DNA of 40,651 nucleotides. Source: DASQBT01 sp035635075 (lineage in GTDB: Bacteria > Pseudomonadota > Gammaproteobacteria > Burkholderiales > Thiobacillaceae). Shown here one piece after another: positions 1 through 11,006 of the stretch (position 1 is the stretch's first letter; each line of letters starts with the position of its first letter). Below the pieces are notes generated by a model. It was given only the letters and a program-made list of their open reading frames with translations, ran no database searches and was not told the DNA's origin. The position numbers were made by a program, and so were the translations under genes. The DNA lies in assembly GCA_035635075.1 (NCBI GenBank), contig DASQBT010000048.1, forward strand, positions 1 to 40,651. The letters are read 5' to 3'.

Positions 1-74
1 TCCTTGACCGGCAGCCCCGCTTCGGCCTCCCGCAGAAACCCAATGATCTGCTCTTCCGTAAAACGCTTCTTCAT
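1..74 (-). CDS. IS3-family transposase OrfA, N-terminal fragment (cut by window edge)
   Basis: Reading leftwards from the ATG at 72-74, the frame encodes a peptide beginning MKKRFTEEQIIGFLREAEAG and then runs off the window. This is the characteristic start of the helix-turn-helix OrfA subunit of IS3-family transposases, which binds the element ends and is joined to OrfB by programmed frameshifting. Only about 24 residues are visible, so subgroup and integrity cannot be judged. An AG-rich ribosome site (ggagattgg on the minus strand) lies just upstream of the ATG. The gene is unrelated to the housekeeping genes to its right. Confidence 0.8.
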   Translation of the reverse strand, partial: MKKRFTEEQIIGFLREAEAGLPVK

Positions 75-145
75 GTCCAATCTCCTTCGTTCATGGAATT
101 GGACTCTAAAGCTAGGCACTACTCAATCCGAGGGGACGTCGTGAG
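1..145. mobile_element. End of an IS3-family insertion sequence (partial)
   Basis: The transposase start at 74 and the non-coding sequence to its right form the left (5') end of an IS3-type element. The outer boundary is probably near 130-145, where the sequence reads ccgaggggacgtc. The other end is outside the window, so neither the terminal inverted repeat nor the target duplication can be confirmed. The boundary is inferred from the usual 50-80 bases between an IS3 end and orfA. Confidence 0.4.
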
Positions 146-262
146 CTTCCCAAGCTAGAGACCAAGGTTTGATTCCGAGATCACATAGGGGGTTAGGCAC
201 GATAGTGCCTCCACCTCGCCCTATCCTGTCCCGCCGTTAACGACCCCTCTGGGGCAGGCTGC

Positions 263-691
263 TCAGGGCTTGTGCCTTCGAATCATGCGCTGCACGGCAT
301 TCTGCAAGCCGCCGGGTTCCAAAGTCTTTTCCACTTCGATCAAAGCATTCAGGGCGGCCTGACTTAACTCTGGCTTGGGTTTGACCGGGCCACGATAGAG
401 AGGCAGGTCGGGGCGGACCAATATTTTGAGTTGTTGCACGGCCAGACCTTGCTGGCTGAGCGATTCGGCCAGGCGCGGCGCTTCGTTCCTGAGCCGGGTG
501 GCGAGCGCGCCATGGGCGCAGGCCAGGGACAGGAGACCGTCTTTCAGATCGGCGACAAACACCTGGCCCCGGAACGATTTCGGCAGGAGTTTATCCAACC
601 CGGCTTGCAGGGCGAGCAGGGCCTGACCGCGGGCCAGCACGTTGCCTTGGTTAGACGCGGCGAGCAGATCTCCCACACGTTTGGCCTGCAT
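263..691 (-). CDS. DUF721 / DciA-like protein
   Basis: A 142-residue protein of the DUF721 family. The family includes DciA, the helicase-operator protein that helps load the replicative helicase DnaB in bacteria lacking DnaC. Seen here: an N-terminal half with the family pattern (a basic start, LLPKSFRGQVFVADLKDG, then LATRLRNEAPRL) and a basic C-terminal tail ending MIRRHKP. The gene is divergent from secA with about 80 bases between the starts. A DUF721 gene beside secA is common in betaproteobacteria. Assignment to the family is firm. The helicase-loading role is inferred from the family and not from this sequence. No clear terminator follows it; only a short cccc-tct-gggg palindrome lies near 244-254. 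Confidence 0.75.
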   Translation of the reverse strand: MQAKRVGDLLAASNQGNVLARGQALLALQAGLDKLLPKSFRGQVFVADLKDGLLSLACAHGALATRLRNEAPRLAESLSQQGLAVQQLKILVRPDLPLYRGPVKPKPELSQAALNALIEVEKTLEPGGLQNAVQRMIRRHKP

Positions 692-772
692 CAGGCTGCA
701 ACCGGGTGCGAATGCCCATTATGATAAAATCCCTTGATTTTCCTGCAAGAAACCAACCTATTCAGGCTATCC

Positions 773-3487
<2,715 letters not shown>

Positions 3488-3656
3488 GAAATCCTGAACA
3501 GGGTTGGTCGCAGACCGGTGACTCCGTCGTGCGCTTTTTCTATGCCCTTTCCGTTGTATATGTTTGCTCTGCGCTTGACCTCGTTGTCCCGCCGCCCTTG
3601 GATGTTGGCGGGAAAAACCGTGGGACTTTTGTCCTCAAATGGAATACGCTAACTCC

Positions 3657-4802
3657 ATGAAACGCACTCGCCCTCACGACAAATCCCTGTCGCGCGAAGC
3701 CGAAAAGCTGGTTCGCCTGGCGCAGGATTTGGCCGCATCCGGCAGCCGGGTAGAGGATGAGTTCTGGGAGCGTTCCTTGCGGACCATGATCGAAAAGCTG
3801 CTTGCCGCGGGCAACGACGATGCCTTGTTCGCCGCGCTCGATCATGCTTTCAACCTGGACCGCATGGCCTATGACGAACTGGCCGATGCGGTGGAGGCGC
3901 GGTCCGAAAGTCCGGCAGATAACGCGCTGCTGTTTGCCGTGCCGGTGCTGGCCTGGTCGCGCTTCGCGGTACCGGCGGGCTCGCTGAAAGACGAAGTTGT
4001 GCTCAACCTGAGGGTGCAACTGAGTGTTCACGTCTTCGCCGCCGGTGTGGAGCTGAGCCTGGCGGACTGCCTGTTGAGTCCGGATCAACTGCCGCGCGGC
4101 TTTAGCGAAACCCGCAAGCTGGCTGTGCAGCTGCTGCGTGCCCTGGACAAAGCCCAGACACTGAGCATGAGCAGCACTCAGCTGCCGCCCACTGCGCCCT
4201 TCCTGTCCGATGCGCGTTATCTGGTCGGTCTTGCCCGGGCCCATCCGGGCCAGCCTTTGTTCCATTGGCAGGAGCAGGAGGTTAGCCGCGAATCCGTGCT
4301 CAAGACTTGGCAAACCCAAGGCGGAGAAGCGATGCGCCCGGCGCTGCCGGCTTGCGCCCTGCAATTGCTGCTACCCAACGCCTATTTCGCCGCGGCGCGC
4401 GAAGCGGACCGGCAATTGCGCGCATTTAGCCTGGGCGCGGCGGTGGATTTCCTAGCTGCGAATTTCAGCGTGGCGCCGGCGCAGCTGCGTGTGGTGATCG
4501 CACCTTATGGCGACAGGGAGCTTGAAGAGTATCGGGTCAGTTTCGGACTCATGGCGAAAACCGGCCTGGTCCACGGCATTGTGTGGCCGCTGCTGGATAC
4601 GGAAGACGTGGAGGGCATACCCGATGACATCGCCCGCCAGTTGCAGGCTTTGGGAGTGAAGGACATTACGGTGCTGGAGGGGCACCTGCCCCTCGAATAC
4701 TGCGAGGACTGCGGCGCACCGTTGTTTCCCACGCCGTCCGGCGATTCGGTGCACACGGAAGAGGCGGAAGAATCCGGCCAGGCACCCCAGCATCTGCATT
4801 AG
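3657..4802 (+). CDS. DUF2863 family protein
   Basis: A 381-residue protein of the DUF2863 family, which is largely confined to betaproteobacteria and has no established function. The N-terminus (LSREAEKLVRLAQDLAASGS, then RVEDEFWE) matches the family start as I recall it. The C-terminus carries a possible metal-binding knuckle CEDCGAPLFPTP followed by an acidic, disordered tail ending in His. No signal peptide or membrane helix is seen, so it is probably cytoplasmic. The ATG at 3657 (MKRTRPHDKSL) is preferred over the in-frame ATG at 3639 because it opens with a short basic stretch, but neither has a strong ribosome site. It lies 169 bases after secA, is co-directional and probably has its own promoter. 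Confidence 0.7.
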   Translation: MKRTRPHDKSLSREAEKLVRLAQDLAASGSRVEDEFWERSLRTMIEKLLAAGNDDALFAALDHAFNLDRMAYDELADAVEARSESPADNALLFAVPVLAWSRFAVPAGSLKDEVVLNLRVQLSVHVFAAGVELSLADCLLSPDQLPRGFSETRKLAVQLLRALDKAQTLSMSSTQLPPTAPFLSDARYLVGLARAHPGQPLFHWQEQEVSRESVLKTWQTQGGEAMRPALPACALQLLLPNAYFAAAREADRQLRAFSLGAAVDFLAANFSVAPAQLRVVIAPYGDRELEEYRVSFGLMAKTGLVHGIVWPLLDTEDVEGIPDDIARQLQALGVKDITVLEGHLPLEYCEDCGAPLFPTPSGDSVHTEEAEESGQAPQHLH

Positions 4803-4818
4803 ATCTGCAAGCGTCTGT

Positions 4819-5001
4819 TGAATCGCAAAGGGCGCGAAGAAGTTACGTTGATTGCCTCGTCCTTGCGAGGAGTCCGTGGCTCTCAACCTCGGAGGCGAGC
4901 GCTGGGAATTCAACTGGGTGGCCACGCTTCGCTCGCCATGACTCATTCTTCGAATGAAGAGCGTTTTCCTTAGGGGTCCTTCGCGCTCTTGTAGTCAATT
5001 G
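4819..5001. repeat. Dispersed palindromic repeat-like intergenic sequence
   Basis: The gap between two convergent genes is filled with words typical of dispersed intergenic repeats (gcctcgtccttgcgaggag, ccacgcttcgctcgcc). An 8-base inverted repeat ggcgagcg (4894-4901) / cgctcgcc (4930-4937) is visible. Near-complementary gggcgcgaag (about 4828-4840) and cttcgcgctc (about 4979-4990) flank the whole block. It could form a folded transcript end for both neighbours. No open frame of note lies inside. Confidence 0.45.
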
Positions 5002-5011
5002 CGAACTTTAG

Positions 5012-6151
5012 CTAAAGCAGTCTCGTCTGACCCCCTGCAGCAAATCCGCTCGGTGCGCGCACGCCCCTGCCCAGTCCAATTGCCTTGAACGATTCTCCCA
5101 TCTCAACCGGGGACAGAAGCTTCTTCACCCCCCCTGAAAGTGACAGATACGAGGTTTTTGCTTCGGCCGGTGTTTCCGCCAGCAGGTCGGTAACGCCGCC
5201 ATTGAGCAAGAAATGCGCCTGGCTGGTGTAGCCCAGCAGATCAAGCCCCGCTTCCAGCCCCGCTTCTGCCACGGCGGTGAAATCCACATGCACGCTAAGA
5301 TCAGTGAGCCCGGGCAGATGAAACGGATCGTCCAGCGCATGATGCCGGTAATGGGCGCGCAGCGTGCCTACGCGACGTTGTGGATGATAGTACTCACTGC
5401 GCCCGTAGCCATAGTCAATGAACAGGAGCAAGCCTGCCTGTAGTCGCTGGCCCAGCTCCCTGACCAGCGCCGGCGCGGCCAGATTGATTTCGCTGACATA
5501 GCCGGGAGGGAGCTCGAGTGCAGCGGCCCGTGCCAACAGCGCGGCGTCGGCGATCGGCCGTTCCTGCCAGTGAAGCCGATCATCCTGCCAAATCACCCCG
5601 CGTTCCACCGGTCCTTGTTCTGTCCAGCGAATCAAGTGGGCCGGCAGCGCATCGAGCACCTCATTGCCGAAAATGACGCCAGCTAACTTCTCCGGCAGGG
5701 TGTCCAGCCATGTCACCTGGCCGGCCAGTCCTGACTGCGCCAGCGTTTCCTGCTGCCGCTGCCGCATTTCGCCGCTCACTTCCAGTATCGAATAGAACGC
5801 CGTCCCGCCCAGACGGCCCAGTTCTTCCAGAACTTGGGCCGCCAGCTTGCCGGTGCCCGCGCCCAGTTCCAGGACCCCCCCGCCGCACTGCTCCAGCACC
5901 TGGGCCAGTTGCCGGCCGAGCACCCGGCCGAACAGGGGCGAGATTTCCGGCGCGGTGACGAAATCGCCGGCCACGCCGAATTTTCGCGCGCCGCCGCTGT
6001 AATACCCCAGGCCGGGAGCATACAGTGCAAGTTCCATGTAGCGCGCAAAGCTCAGCCAGCCGCCCGCGGCTTCGATTGCCCCGCGCATCCGCGCCAGCAG
6101 CAGGTCGCTGTTGGCGCGAGCATCATCCGACGGAGGCGGCAATGGGGGCAT
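5012..6151 (-). CDS. SAM-dependent methyltransferase, MidA/NDUFAF7 family
   Basis: A 379-residue class I SAM-dependent methyltransferase of the COG1565 (MidA / NDUFAF7) family. The mitochondrial member methylates an arginine of complex I subunit NDUFS2; bacterial substrates are not well defined. Seen in sequence: the family N-terminal segment SFARYMELALYAPGLGYYSG, then GDFVTAPEISPLFG (about 62-75), the SAM-binding loop VLELGAGTGKLA (about 93-104), and GNEVLDALPAH, an acidic/Asn motif typical of the family. The start at 6151 gives a Pro-rich N-terminus without signal peptide. It is divergent from the pteridine reductase gene with a 59-base gap, so the two promoters must lie almost back to back. 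The family call is strong; the substrate is unknown. Confidence 0.88.
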   Translation of the reverse strand: MPPLPPPSDDARANSDLLLARMRGAIEAAGGWLSFARYMELALYAPGLGYYSGGARKFGVAGDFVTAPEISPLFGRVLGRQLAQVLEQCGGGVLELGAGTGKLAAQVLEELGRLGGTAFYSILEVSGEMRQRQQETLAQSGLAGQVTWLDTLPEKLAGVIFGNEVLDALPAHLIRWTEQGPVERGVIWQDDRLHWQERPIADAALLARAAALELPPGYVSEINLAAPALVRELGQRLQAGLLLFIDYGYGRSEYYHPQRRVGTLRAHYRHHALDDPFHLPGLTDLSVHVDFTAVAEAGLEAGLDLLGYTSQAHFLLNGGVTDLLAETPAEAKTSYLSLSGGVKKLLSPVEMGESFKAIGLGRGVRAPSGFAAGGQTRLL

Positions 6152-6210
6152 GACGGCGGGCAGTGCTTGATGGATAATGGGTCAGGCCAGAACTATAAGG
6201 GGTGTGGGAG

Positions 6211-6951
6211 ATGCAAGGCAAAATTGCGCTGATTACTGGAGCCTCCCGGCGGGTCGGGGCGCAGATCGCGCGCACCCTCCACGGTCAGGGCATGAACTTG
6301 ATGATCCATTACCACAGTTCCGCGGAGGCCGCGCGCGAACTGCAGGACGAACTCGACAACCTGCGGCCCGATTCGGTATCCCTGATCCAGGCGGATTTGC
6401 TCGATGCCACGCTATTGCCCAGCCTGGTCAGCCAGACTGTCACAAGTTTCGGCCGGCTCGATGTGCTGATCAACAATGCTTCCAGCTTTTATCCCACCCT
6501 GGTCGGAAACATAGTCGAACGCGACTGGGTTGACCTGATGGGCACCAACCTCAAGGCGCCGCTGTTCCTCTCCCAGGCTGCTGCGCCGGAACTGAAAAAG
6601 CACCGCGGTTGCATCGTCAACATCACCGACATCCACGCCGATCGGCCGATGGAGAATTACGTGGTGTATTCCGTGGCCAAGGCCGGGCTGGTAGGGCTAA
6701 CCAAATCGCTGGCCCGCGAGCTGGGCCCGGAGGTGAGGGTGAATGCCGTGGCGCCCGGGCCCATCGTATGGCCCGAGGATGATCCCAATTTCGACGAGCT
6801 TTCGCGCCAGCGCATCATTTCCAACACCATCCTCAAGACCGCGGGAGAGCCCAAGGACATCGCGCTAGCGGTGCGTTTTCTGGTGTGCGATGCACCTTAT
6901 GTGACGGGCCAGGTGATTGCGGTGGATGGGGGACGTTCAGCCCGGCTGTGA
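6211..6951 (+). CDS. Pteridine reductase (short-chain dehydrogenase, PTR1-like)
   Basis: A 246-residue NADPH-dependent short-chain dehydrogenase that probably reduces dihydropterins (dihydromonapterin or dihydrobiopterin). The dinucleotide motif is TGASRRVG (residues 9-16), the TGx3RxG form that separates pteridine reductases from ordinary SDRs. NNASSFYPT (88-96) is also typical. The catalytic triad is read as Asp140, Tyr153 and Lys157; the 13-residue Asp-Tyr spacing matches protozoan PTR1. The C-terminus VTGQVIAVDGGRS is standard for SDRs. The ATG at 6211 follows a good ribosome site (aagggg, 6197-6202); an upstream in-frame GTG at 6202 is too close to that site. It faces the MidA-like gene upstream and converges on the epimerase gene downstream across a large palindrome. 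Confidence 0.87.
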   Translation: MQGKIALITGASRRVGAQIARTLHGQGMNLMIHYHSSAEAARELQDELDNLRPDSVSLIQADLLDATLLPSLVSQTVTSFGRLDVLINNASSFYPTLVGNIVERDWVDLMGTNLKAPLFLSQAAAPELKKHRGCIVNITDIHADRPMENYVVYSVAKAGLVGLTKSLARELGPEVRVNAVAPGPIVWPEDDPNFDELSRQRIISNTILKTAGEPKDIALAVRFLVCDAPYVTGQVIAVDGGRSARL

Positions 6952-6956
6952 AACGG

Positions 6957-7044
6957 GTAGGGTGGGCAAAGGCCAAAGGCCAAAGGCCGTGCCCCCATGG
7001 GTCGGCGGTTGACCGGTGGGCACGCTTCGCTTTGCCCACCCTAC
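6957..7044. repeat. Nested inverted repeat between convergent genes
   Basis: A perfect 15-base inverted repeat, gtagggtgggcaaag (6957-6971) and ctttgcccaccctac (7030-7044), encloses a second stem gtgccc (6989-6994) / gggcac (7018-7023). Three tandem copies of the 7-mer aaaggcc lie on the left arm (about 6968-6988). The element starts 6 bases after one stop codon and ends 8 bases before the stop of the opposing gene. It could therefore act as a two-way transcript end. Its vocabulary (gtagggtgggca) is that of dispersed REP-like repeats. Confidence 0.65.
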
Positions 7045-7052
7045 GACCCCTA

Positions 7053-8060
7053 TCAGCCCGCCGTGTAAGCCCGATACCAAGCCGCCCAATTGGCGATTCC
7101 CGTCTCCAGCGCGGTGTTCGGTTCGAATCCCACGTCCTTTCTTAGCGCAGCCACGTCCGCATAGGTGGCTTCCACGTCGCCCGGCTGCATGGGCAGGTAA
7201 TTCTTCTTCGCTTCCTTGCCCAGCGCTTTTTCTATGGTGCCGATGAAGCTCATCAGTTCGACCGGCTGGTGGTTGCCGATGTTGTAGACCCGGTAGGGCG
7301 CGTGGCTTTGCGCGGGGCTGCCACTGACGTGGTCGTAATTCGGATCGGGCTTAGGAATGCGGTCCATGACCCGCACCGTGCCTTCGGCGATGTCATCAAC
7401 GTAGGTGAAGTCGCGGCGCATCCTGCCGTGGTTGAACACGTCGATAGTCCGGTCTTCCAGGATGGCCGAAGTGAACAGCCAGGGCGACATGTCGGGCCGC
7501 CCCCAGGGACCGTACACGGTGAAATAGCGCAGGCCGGTAGTGGGCAGACTGTACAGGTGCGAATAGGTGTGGGCCATCAGTTCGTTGGCTTTCTTGCTCG
7601 CCGCATAGAGGCTGACAGGATGATCGACATTGTCATCCACCGAGAACGGCAGCTTGGTGTTGGCGCCATAGACACTGGAGGAGCTGGCGTAGACGAAATG
7701 CTTCACCCCGTGGTGGCGGCAGCCTTCCAGCAGGTTGGCGAAGCCCACGATGTTGGACTGGATGTAGGCGTGGGGATTTTTCAGTGAGTAGCGTACGCCG
7801 GGCTGGGCCGCCAGGTTGATGACGCGCTCGAAATGCTCCTTGGCAAACAGTTCCTCCATGGCCATGCGGTCGGAAATGTCGCCTTTCACGAAATGGAAAT
7901 TCGCGTGCGGCTTGAGCTGTTCGAGCCGGGCAAGCTTCAGCTTGGGGTCGTAATAGTCGTTCAGGTTGTCAATGCCGACGACGTGCTCTCCACGCTTGAG
8001 CAAAATCTGGCCGACGTGCATGCCGATAAACCCGGCTGCGCCGGTAAGGAGGATTTTCAT
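7053..8060 (-). CDS. NAD-dependent epimerase, UDP-glucuronate 4-epimerase type
   Basis: A 335-residue extended short-chain dehydrogenase, most like UDP-glucuronate 4-epimerases (LpsL/CapI/WbnF group). These make UDP-galacturonate for LPS or capsule. Seen: NAD-binding TGAAGFIG (residues 6-13), NLAAQPGVRYS, SSSVYG, catalytic Tyr152-x3-Lys156 in YAASKKANE, and RYFTVYGPWGRPDM, which is characteristic of the group. The start at 8060 (MKILLTG) is the natural one; the frame runs on upstream by 32 codons without family similarity. A gggagc stretch upstream serves as ribosome site. The gene stands alone, convergent with the pteridine reductase. About 270 bases without a recognisable element separate it from the divergent waaA. 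waaA nearby fits a role in LPS core or O-antigen precursor supply. Confidence 0.88.
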   Translation of the reverse strand: MKILLTGAAGFIGMHVGQILLKRGEHVVGIDNLNDYYDPKLKLARLEQLKPHANFHFVKGDISDRMAMEELFAKEHFERVINLAAQPGVRYSLKNPHAYIQSNIVGFANLLEGCRHHGVKHFVYASSSSVYGANTKLPFSVDDNVDHPVSLYAASKKANELMAHTYSHLYSLPTTGLRYFTVYGPWGRPDMSPWLFTSAILEDRTIDVFNHGRMRRDFTYVDDIAEGTVRVMDRIPKPDPNYDHVSGSPAQSHAPYRVYNIGNHQPVELMSFIGTIEKALGKEAKKNYLPMQPGDVEATYADVAALRKDVGFEPNTALETGIANWAAWYRAYTAG

Positions 8061-8327
8061 GGGGGCTCCCTTAACATGAACGTAACCGGGCGAATCTGTT
8101 GATCTCCTCGCCCGCTTGCATGGCGAGAAAAGAATTCGGAAAACACTGCTTTCCACTTTCCCAATGGGCTTGTTGTGCGCCCACCGGGGGGCGCGGAGCG
8201 GGGTCGGGGCGAGCGAAACGATCAGGGCGGGTGCGACGATTCATGATTTATGGGCGGCGGGTACCGCCATGACCGTAGGATGAGACGGATTTTATCAGCA
8301 GCTTCGACATCCCCGTAAAATGGCGGC

Positions 8328-9614
8328 ATGGTGCTGCGCCTGCAAAGACTGGTCTACCGCGTACTGTTGTGGCTCGCTCTGCCTTTCATTCCGCTGCGCT
8401 TGCTGCTGCGCGGCTCCAAGGAGCGGGGCTACTGGCGGCAGGTGCCGGAGCGGTTTGGCTTTTGCGCGCCGATGCCGGAGCGGCCGGTATGGATCCATGC
8501 GGTTTCCGTGGGCGAGGCCCGCGCCGCCGCGCCGCTGGTGGCGCGGTTTCTCGCGCTGACCGTTGCGCCACCTGTGCTGATTACCTGCATGACCCCTGCG
8601 GGCCGCGTGACGCTACAGCAGATGTTCGGCGACAAGGTGAGCGTGTGCTACCTGCCGTATGACTACCCGTCGATGGTGCGCCGCTTTCTGCGCCGCGTGC
8701 GCCCGCGTTTGGGACTGATCATGGAAACCGAACTGTGGCCGAATCTGGTGCGTGAAGCCAACCGTGCCAGGATGCCGCTGCTGCTGGTCAATGCGCGCCT
8801 GTCAGCGCAATCAGCCCTCCGCTATCAGCGGTTGCGCAGGCTGACACGCAGCGTGTTGCAGGGTTTCGCCGGCTTGGCGGCGCAAACCGAGGAGGACGCA
8901 GAGCGGCTGCGGGAGTTGGGTGCGGCCAGTGTGGTGGTAACGGGCAATCTCAAGTTTGACCTTGAGCCACCGGCAGATCAGCTTGAACTGGGCAGGGCCA
9001 TGCGCAAGCAGGTCGGCGAGCGCCCGGTCTGGCTCGCGGCCAGCACGCGCGCCGGCGAGGAAGAACTGATCCTCGACGCATTCTGCGGGACCGCGCCGGC
9101 GAATGTGCTGCTGGTGCTGGTTCCGCGCCACCCGCAACGGTTCGACGAAGTGGCTGCACTGGCACGCGACCGTGGACTGAGCCTGCAGCGGCGCAGCGGG
9201 AACGAACCGGTGCAGGCCGGCACCGGCGTATGGCTGGGCGACAGCCTGGGCGAAATGTTTGCCTATTACGCGATGGCCGACTGCGCCCTGATCGGCGGAA
9301 GCCTGCTCCCTTACGGCGGGCAGAATTTGATCGAGGCGTGTGCAGTTGGATGCCCGGCCCTGCTCGGCCCACATACCGAGAACTTCAAGCAGGCTACCGA
9401 GGACGCGATTTCGTGTGGCGCGGCACGGCGCGTGGCGAATGCCGGGGAATGGGCTGCGCAGGCTGCGTTGCTGATGCAGGATGCTAGTGTGCGGCAGGGG
9501 ATGGCTGCGGCCGGCCGGGCCTTCGCTGCCGCGCACCGGGGCGCAGCACAACGGACCTGGACTTCGCTGCAGTTAGCGGCGCGCAGCCAGGCTCAGCTCG
9601 CGGCTGAACCGTAA
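8328..9614 (+). CDS. waaA: 3-deoxy-D-manno-octulosonic acid (Kdo) transferase
   Basis: WaaA (KdtA) transfers Kdo from CMP-Kdo to lipid A precursor at the inner membrane, the first step of LPS core assembly. The 428-residue length is normal. An N-terminal hydrophobic anchor (LWLALPFIPLRLLL, about 14-27) is followed by VWIHAVSVGE, whose Glu63 corresponds to the catalytic base. ETELWPNL, AAQTEEDAERL, VTGNLKFD and GGSLLPYGGQNLIEA are the expected GT-B motifs. The ATG at 8328 lies only 11 bases after a taaaat string, so the message may be short-leadered. The last 42 bases overlap the end of the opposing tolC gene. Confidence 0.96.
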   Translation: MVLRLQRLVYRVLLWLALPFIPLRLLLRGSKERGYWRQVPERFGFCAPMPERPVWIHAVSVGEARAAAPLVARFLALTVAPPVLITCMTPAGRVTLQQMFGDKVSVCYLPYDYPSMVRRFLRRVRPRLGLIMETELWPNLVREANRARMPLLLVNARLSAQSALRYQRLRRLTRSVLQGFAGLAAQTEEDAERLRELGAASVVVTGNLKFDLEPPADQLELGRAMRKQVGERPVWLAASTRAGEEELILDAFCGTAPANVLLVLVPRHPQRFDEVAALARDRGLSLQRRSGNEPVQAGTGVWLGDSLGEMFAYYAMADCALIGGSLLPYGGQNLIEACAVGCPALLGPHTENFKQATEDAISCGAARRVANAGEWAAQAALLMQDASVRQGMAAAGRAFAAAHRGAAQRTWTSLQLAARSQAQLAAEP

Positions 9615-10997
9615 GCCGGCGCCGGACGACGGCGGCGTTGGCGCTTGCTGACGCGGCAGCGACGCGGTTTGCTGCGGTGCCTCCCCTCGCATGGCAGTCA
9701 GTACGCTGTCGATCTGGTCGAGGTCGGCTGCGGACAACATGCCGGCCGCCGCCTTCAGATTGAGGACCGACAACAGAAAAGTGTAGCGCGCCGCCGCCAA
9801 GTCCTTGCGCGCTGAGTACACCTGCTGCTGCGCATTGAGCACATCGACGTTGGTGCGCACACCCACCTCCAGGCCGAGTTGGGTGGAATCGAGCGAAACC
9901 TGGCTGGATACCAGAGCTTGTTCCAGGGCCTTGACCTGGGCAATACCGTTCTTGGCATTCAAGAAAGCTTGATTGGTTTGCAGGGTCGCGTCGCGCAAAG
10001 CGTTGTCCAGATCCCGCCGCGCCTTTTCCTGGTTGGCGACGGCTTCCCTCACCTGGGAAGAGATGAGGCCACCCTGATAGATCGGAATATTGAGTTCCAG
10101 ACCCAATACACTGTCTTTGCTGTCAATTTGCGTTGCGCCGAAAGTGCTCTGGTTGTGAATGTCTGTATAGCTGGCGGTCAGATCCAGGGTCGGGTAATGG
10201 CCGGCCCGGGTGCGCCGGATTTCCTCATCGGCGATGGTCTTGAGGTAGCGCTGCAAGACCACATTGACGTTGCCATCCTGGGCCCGGCTAGCCCAGGCAT
10301 CCATGTCGACTGGCTCCGGCTGCTTGAGATCGGCCTTGGGATTCAGCCTCGCCAGCTTTCTGTAGCTCTTGCCGGTTACCTTGAACAGGGCGCGGTTGCG
10401 GACTTCCAAATCATTCTGCGCAGCGATTTCCTGGGCCGTCGCCAGATCAAAGCGGGCCTGCGCTTCGTTGGTGTCGGTAATCGTTGCCGTACCCACTTCG
10501 AAGCTGCGCTTGGCGGAGGCCAACTGTTCGGCAATCGCGGCCTTCTGCGCGCGAATGAAGTCAATATTGTCTTCTGCCTGCAGCACATCGAAATAGGCCT
10601 GGGCAGTGCGCAAGACCAGGTCCTGTTCGGCAGCCTTGAGCTGGATCGCGGCGGCCTTGAGCTGGGCCTGGGCTTCATCTACCAGCACCCAGTTTTGCCA
10701 GCGGAATATCGGCTGGACCCCGTTCACTCCCCAGCTGTTCGAAGTGAACGTCAAGGGGGGGAAGGCAGAGGTGTCCAGGTGGTTACGGGAAACATTGGCG
10801 TTGGCGCTTACCGCGGGCAACAGGCCTGCGCGCGCCTGGGGCAGCTTTTCCTGGGTGGCCTGATAGACCGCCCGGGCAGAGGCATACTGAGCGTCAAACG
10901 CAACGGCGTCCTGGTAGATGTCGGATAGGTTTTCGGCGCAGGCGAGCGGTGCCGCCAATGCCGCGCCAATAAGGAATACCAGGGGCTTCAGACTCAT
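9573..10997 (-). CDS. tolC: TolC-family outer-membrane efflux/secretion channel
   Basis: A 474-residue outer-membrane channel of the TolC type. It forms the trimeric exit duct for type I secretion and RND efflux. A signal peptide (MSLKPLVFLIGAALAAPLAC, cleaved around ACA-EN) precedes the family opening NLSDIYQDAVAFDAQYASAR. Two helical repeats follow, each with the outer-membrane efflux pattern, including FDVLQAEDNIDFIRAQK, SFEVGTATITDTNEAQARFD and LGLEVGVRTNVDVLNAQQQV. The tail after about residue 440 is low-complexity and basic. The gene is the third member of a minus-strand set pcm-rhodanese-tolC, with only 9 bases to the rhodanese gene. Its 3' end overlaps waaA by 42 bases. No inner-membrane pump partner lies nearby. 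Confidence 0.93.
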   Translation of the reverse strand: MSLKPLVFLIGAALAAPLACAENLSDIYQDAVAFDAQYASARAVYQATQEKLPQARAGLLPAVSANANVSRNHLDTSAFPPLTFTSNSWGVNGVQPIFRWQNWVLVDEAQAQLKAAAIQLKAAEQDLVLRTAQAYFDVLQAEDNIDFIRAQKAAIAEQLASAKRSFEVGTATITDTNEAQARFDLATAQEIAAQNDLEVRNRALFKVTGKSYRKLARLNPKADLKQPEPVDMDAWASRAQDGNVNVVLQRYLKTIADEEIRRTRAGHYPTLDLTASYTDIHNQSTFGATQIDSKDSVLGLELNIPIYQGGLISSQVREAVANQEKARRDLDNALRDATLQTNQAFLNAKNGIAQVKALEQALVSSQVSLDSTQLGLEVGVRTNVDVLNAQQQVYSARKDLAAARYTFLLSVLNLKAAAGMLSAADLDQIDSVLTAMRGEAPQQTASLPRQQAPTPPSSGAGLRFSRELSLAARR

Positions 10998-11006
10998 GTT
11001 GTCATC

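Noticed and set aside
3588..3611. cccgcc ... ggcggg foldback after secA
   Set aside because: Six-base stem with a 13-base loop and no T-run on either downstream side, so not called a terminator.
6968..6988. Three aaaggcc copies as a CRISPR-like or satellite array
   Set aside because: Too short, no spacers; explained as part of the palindromic repeat.
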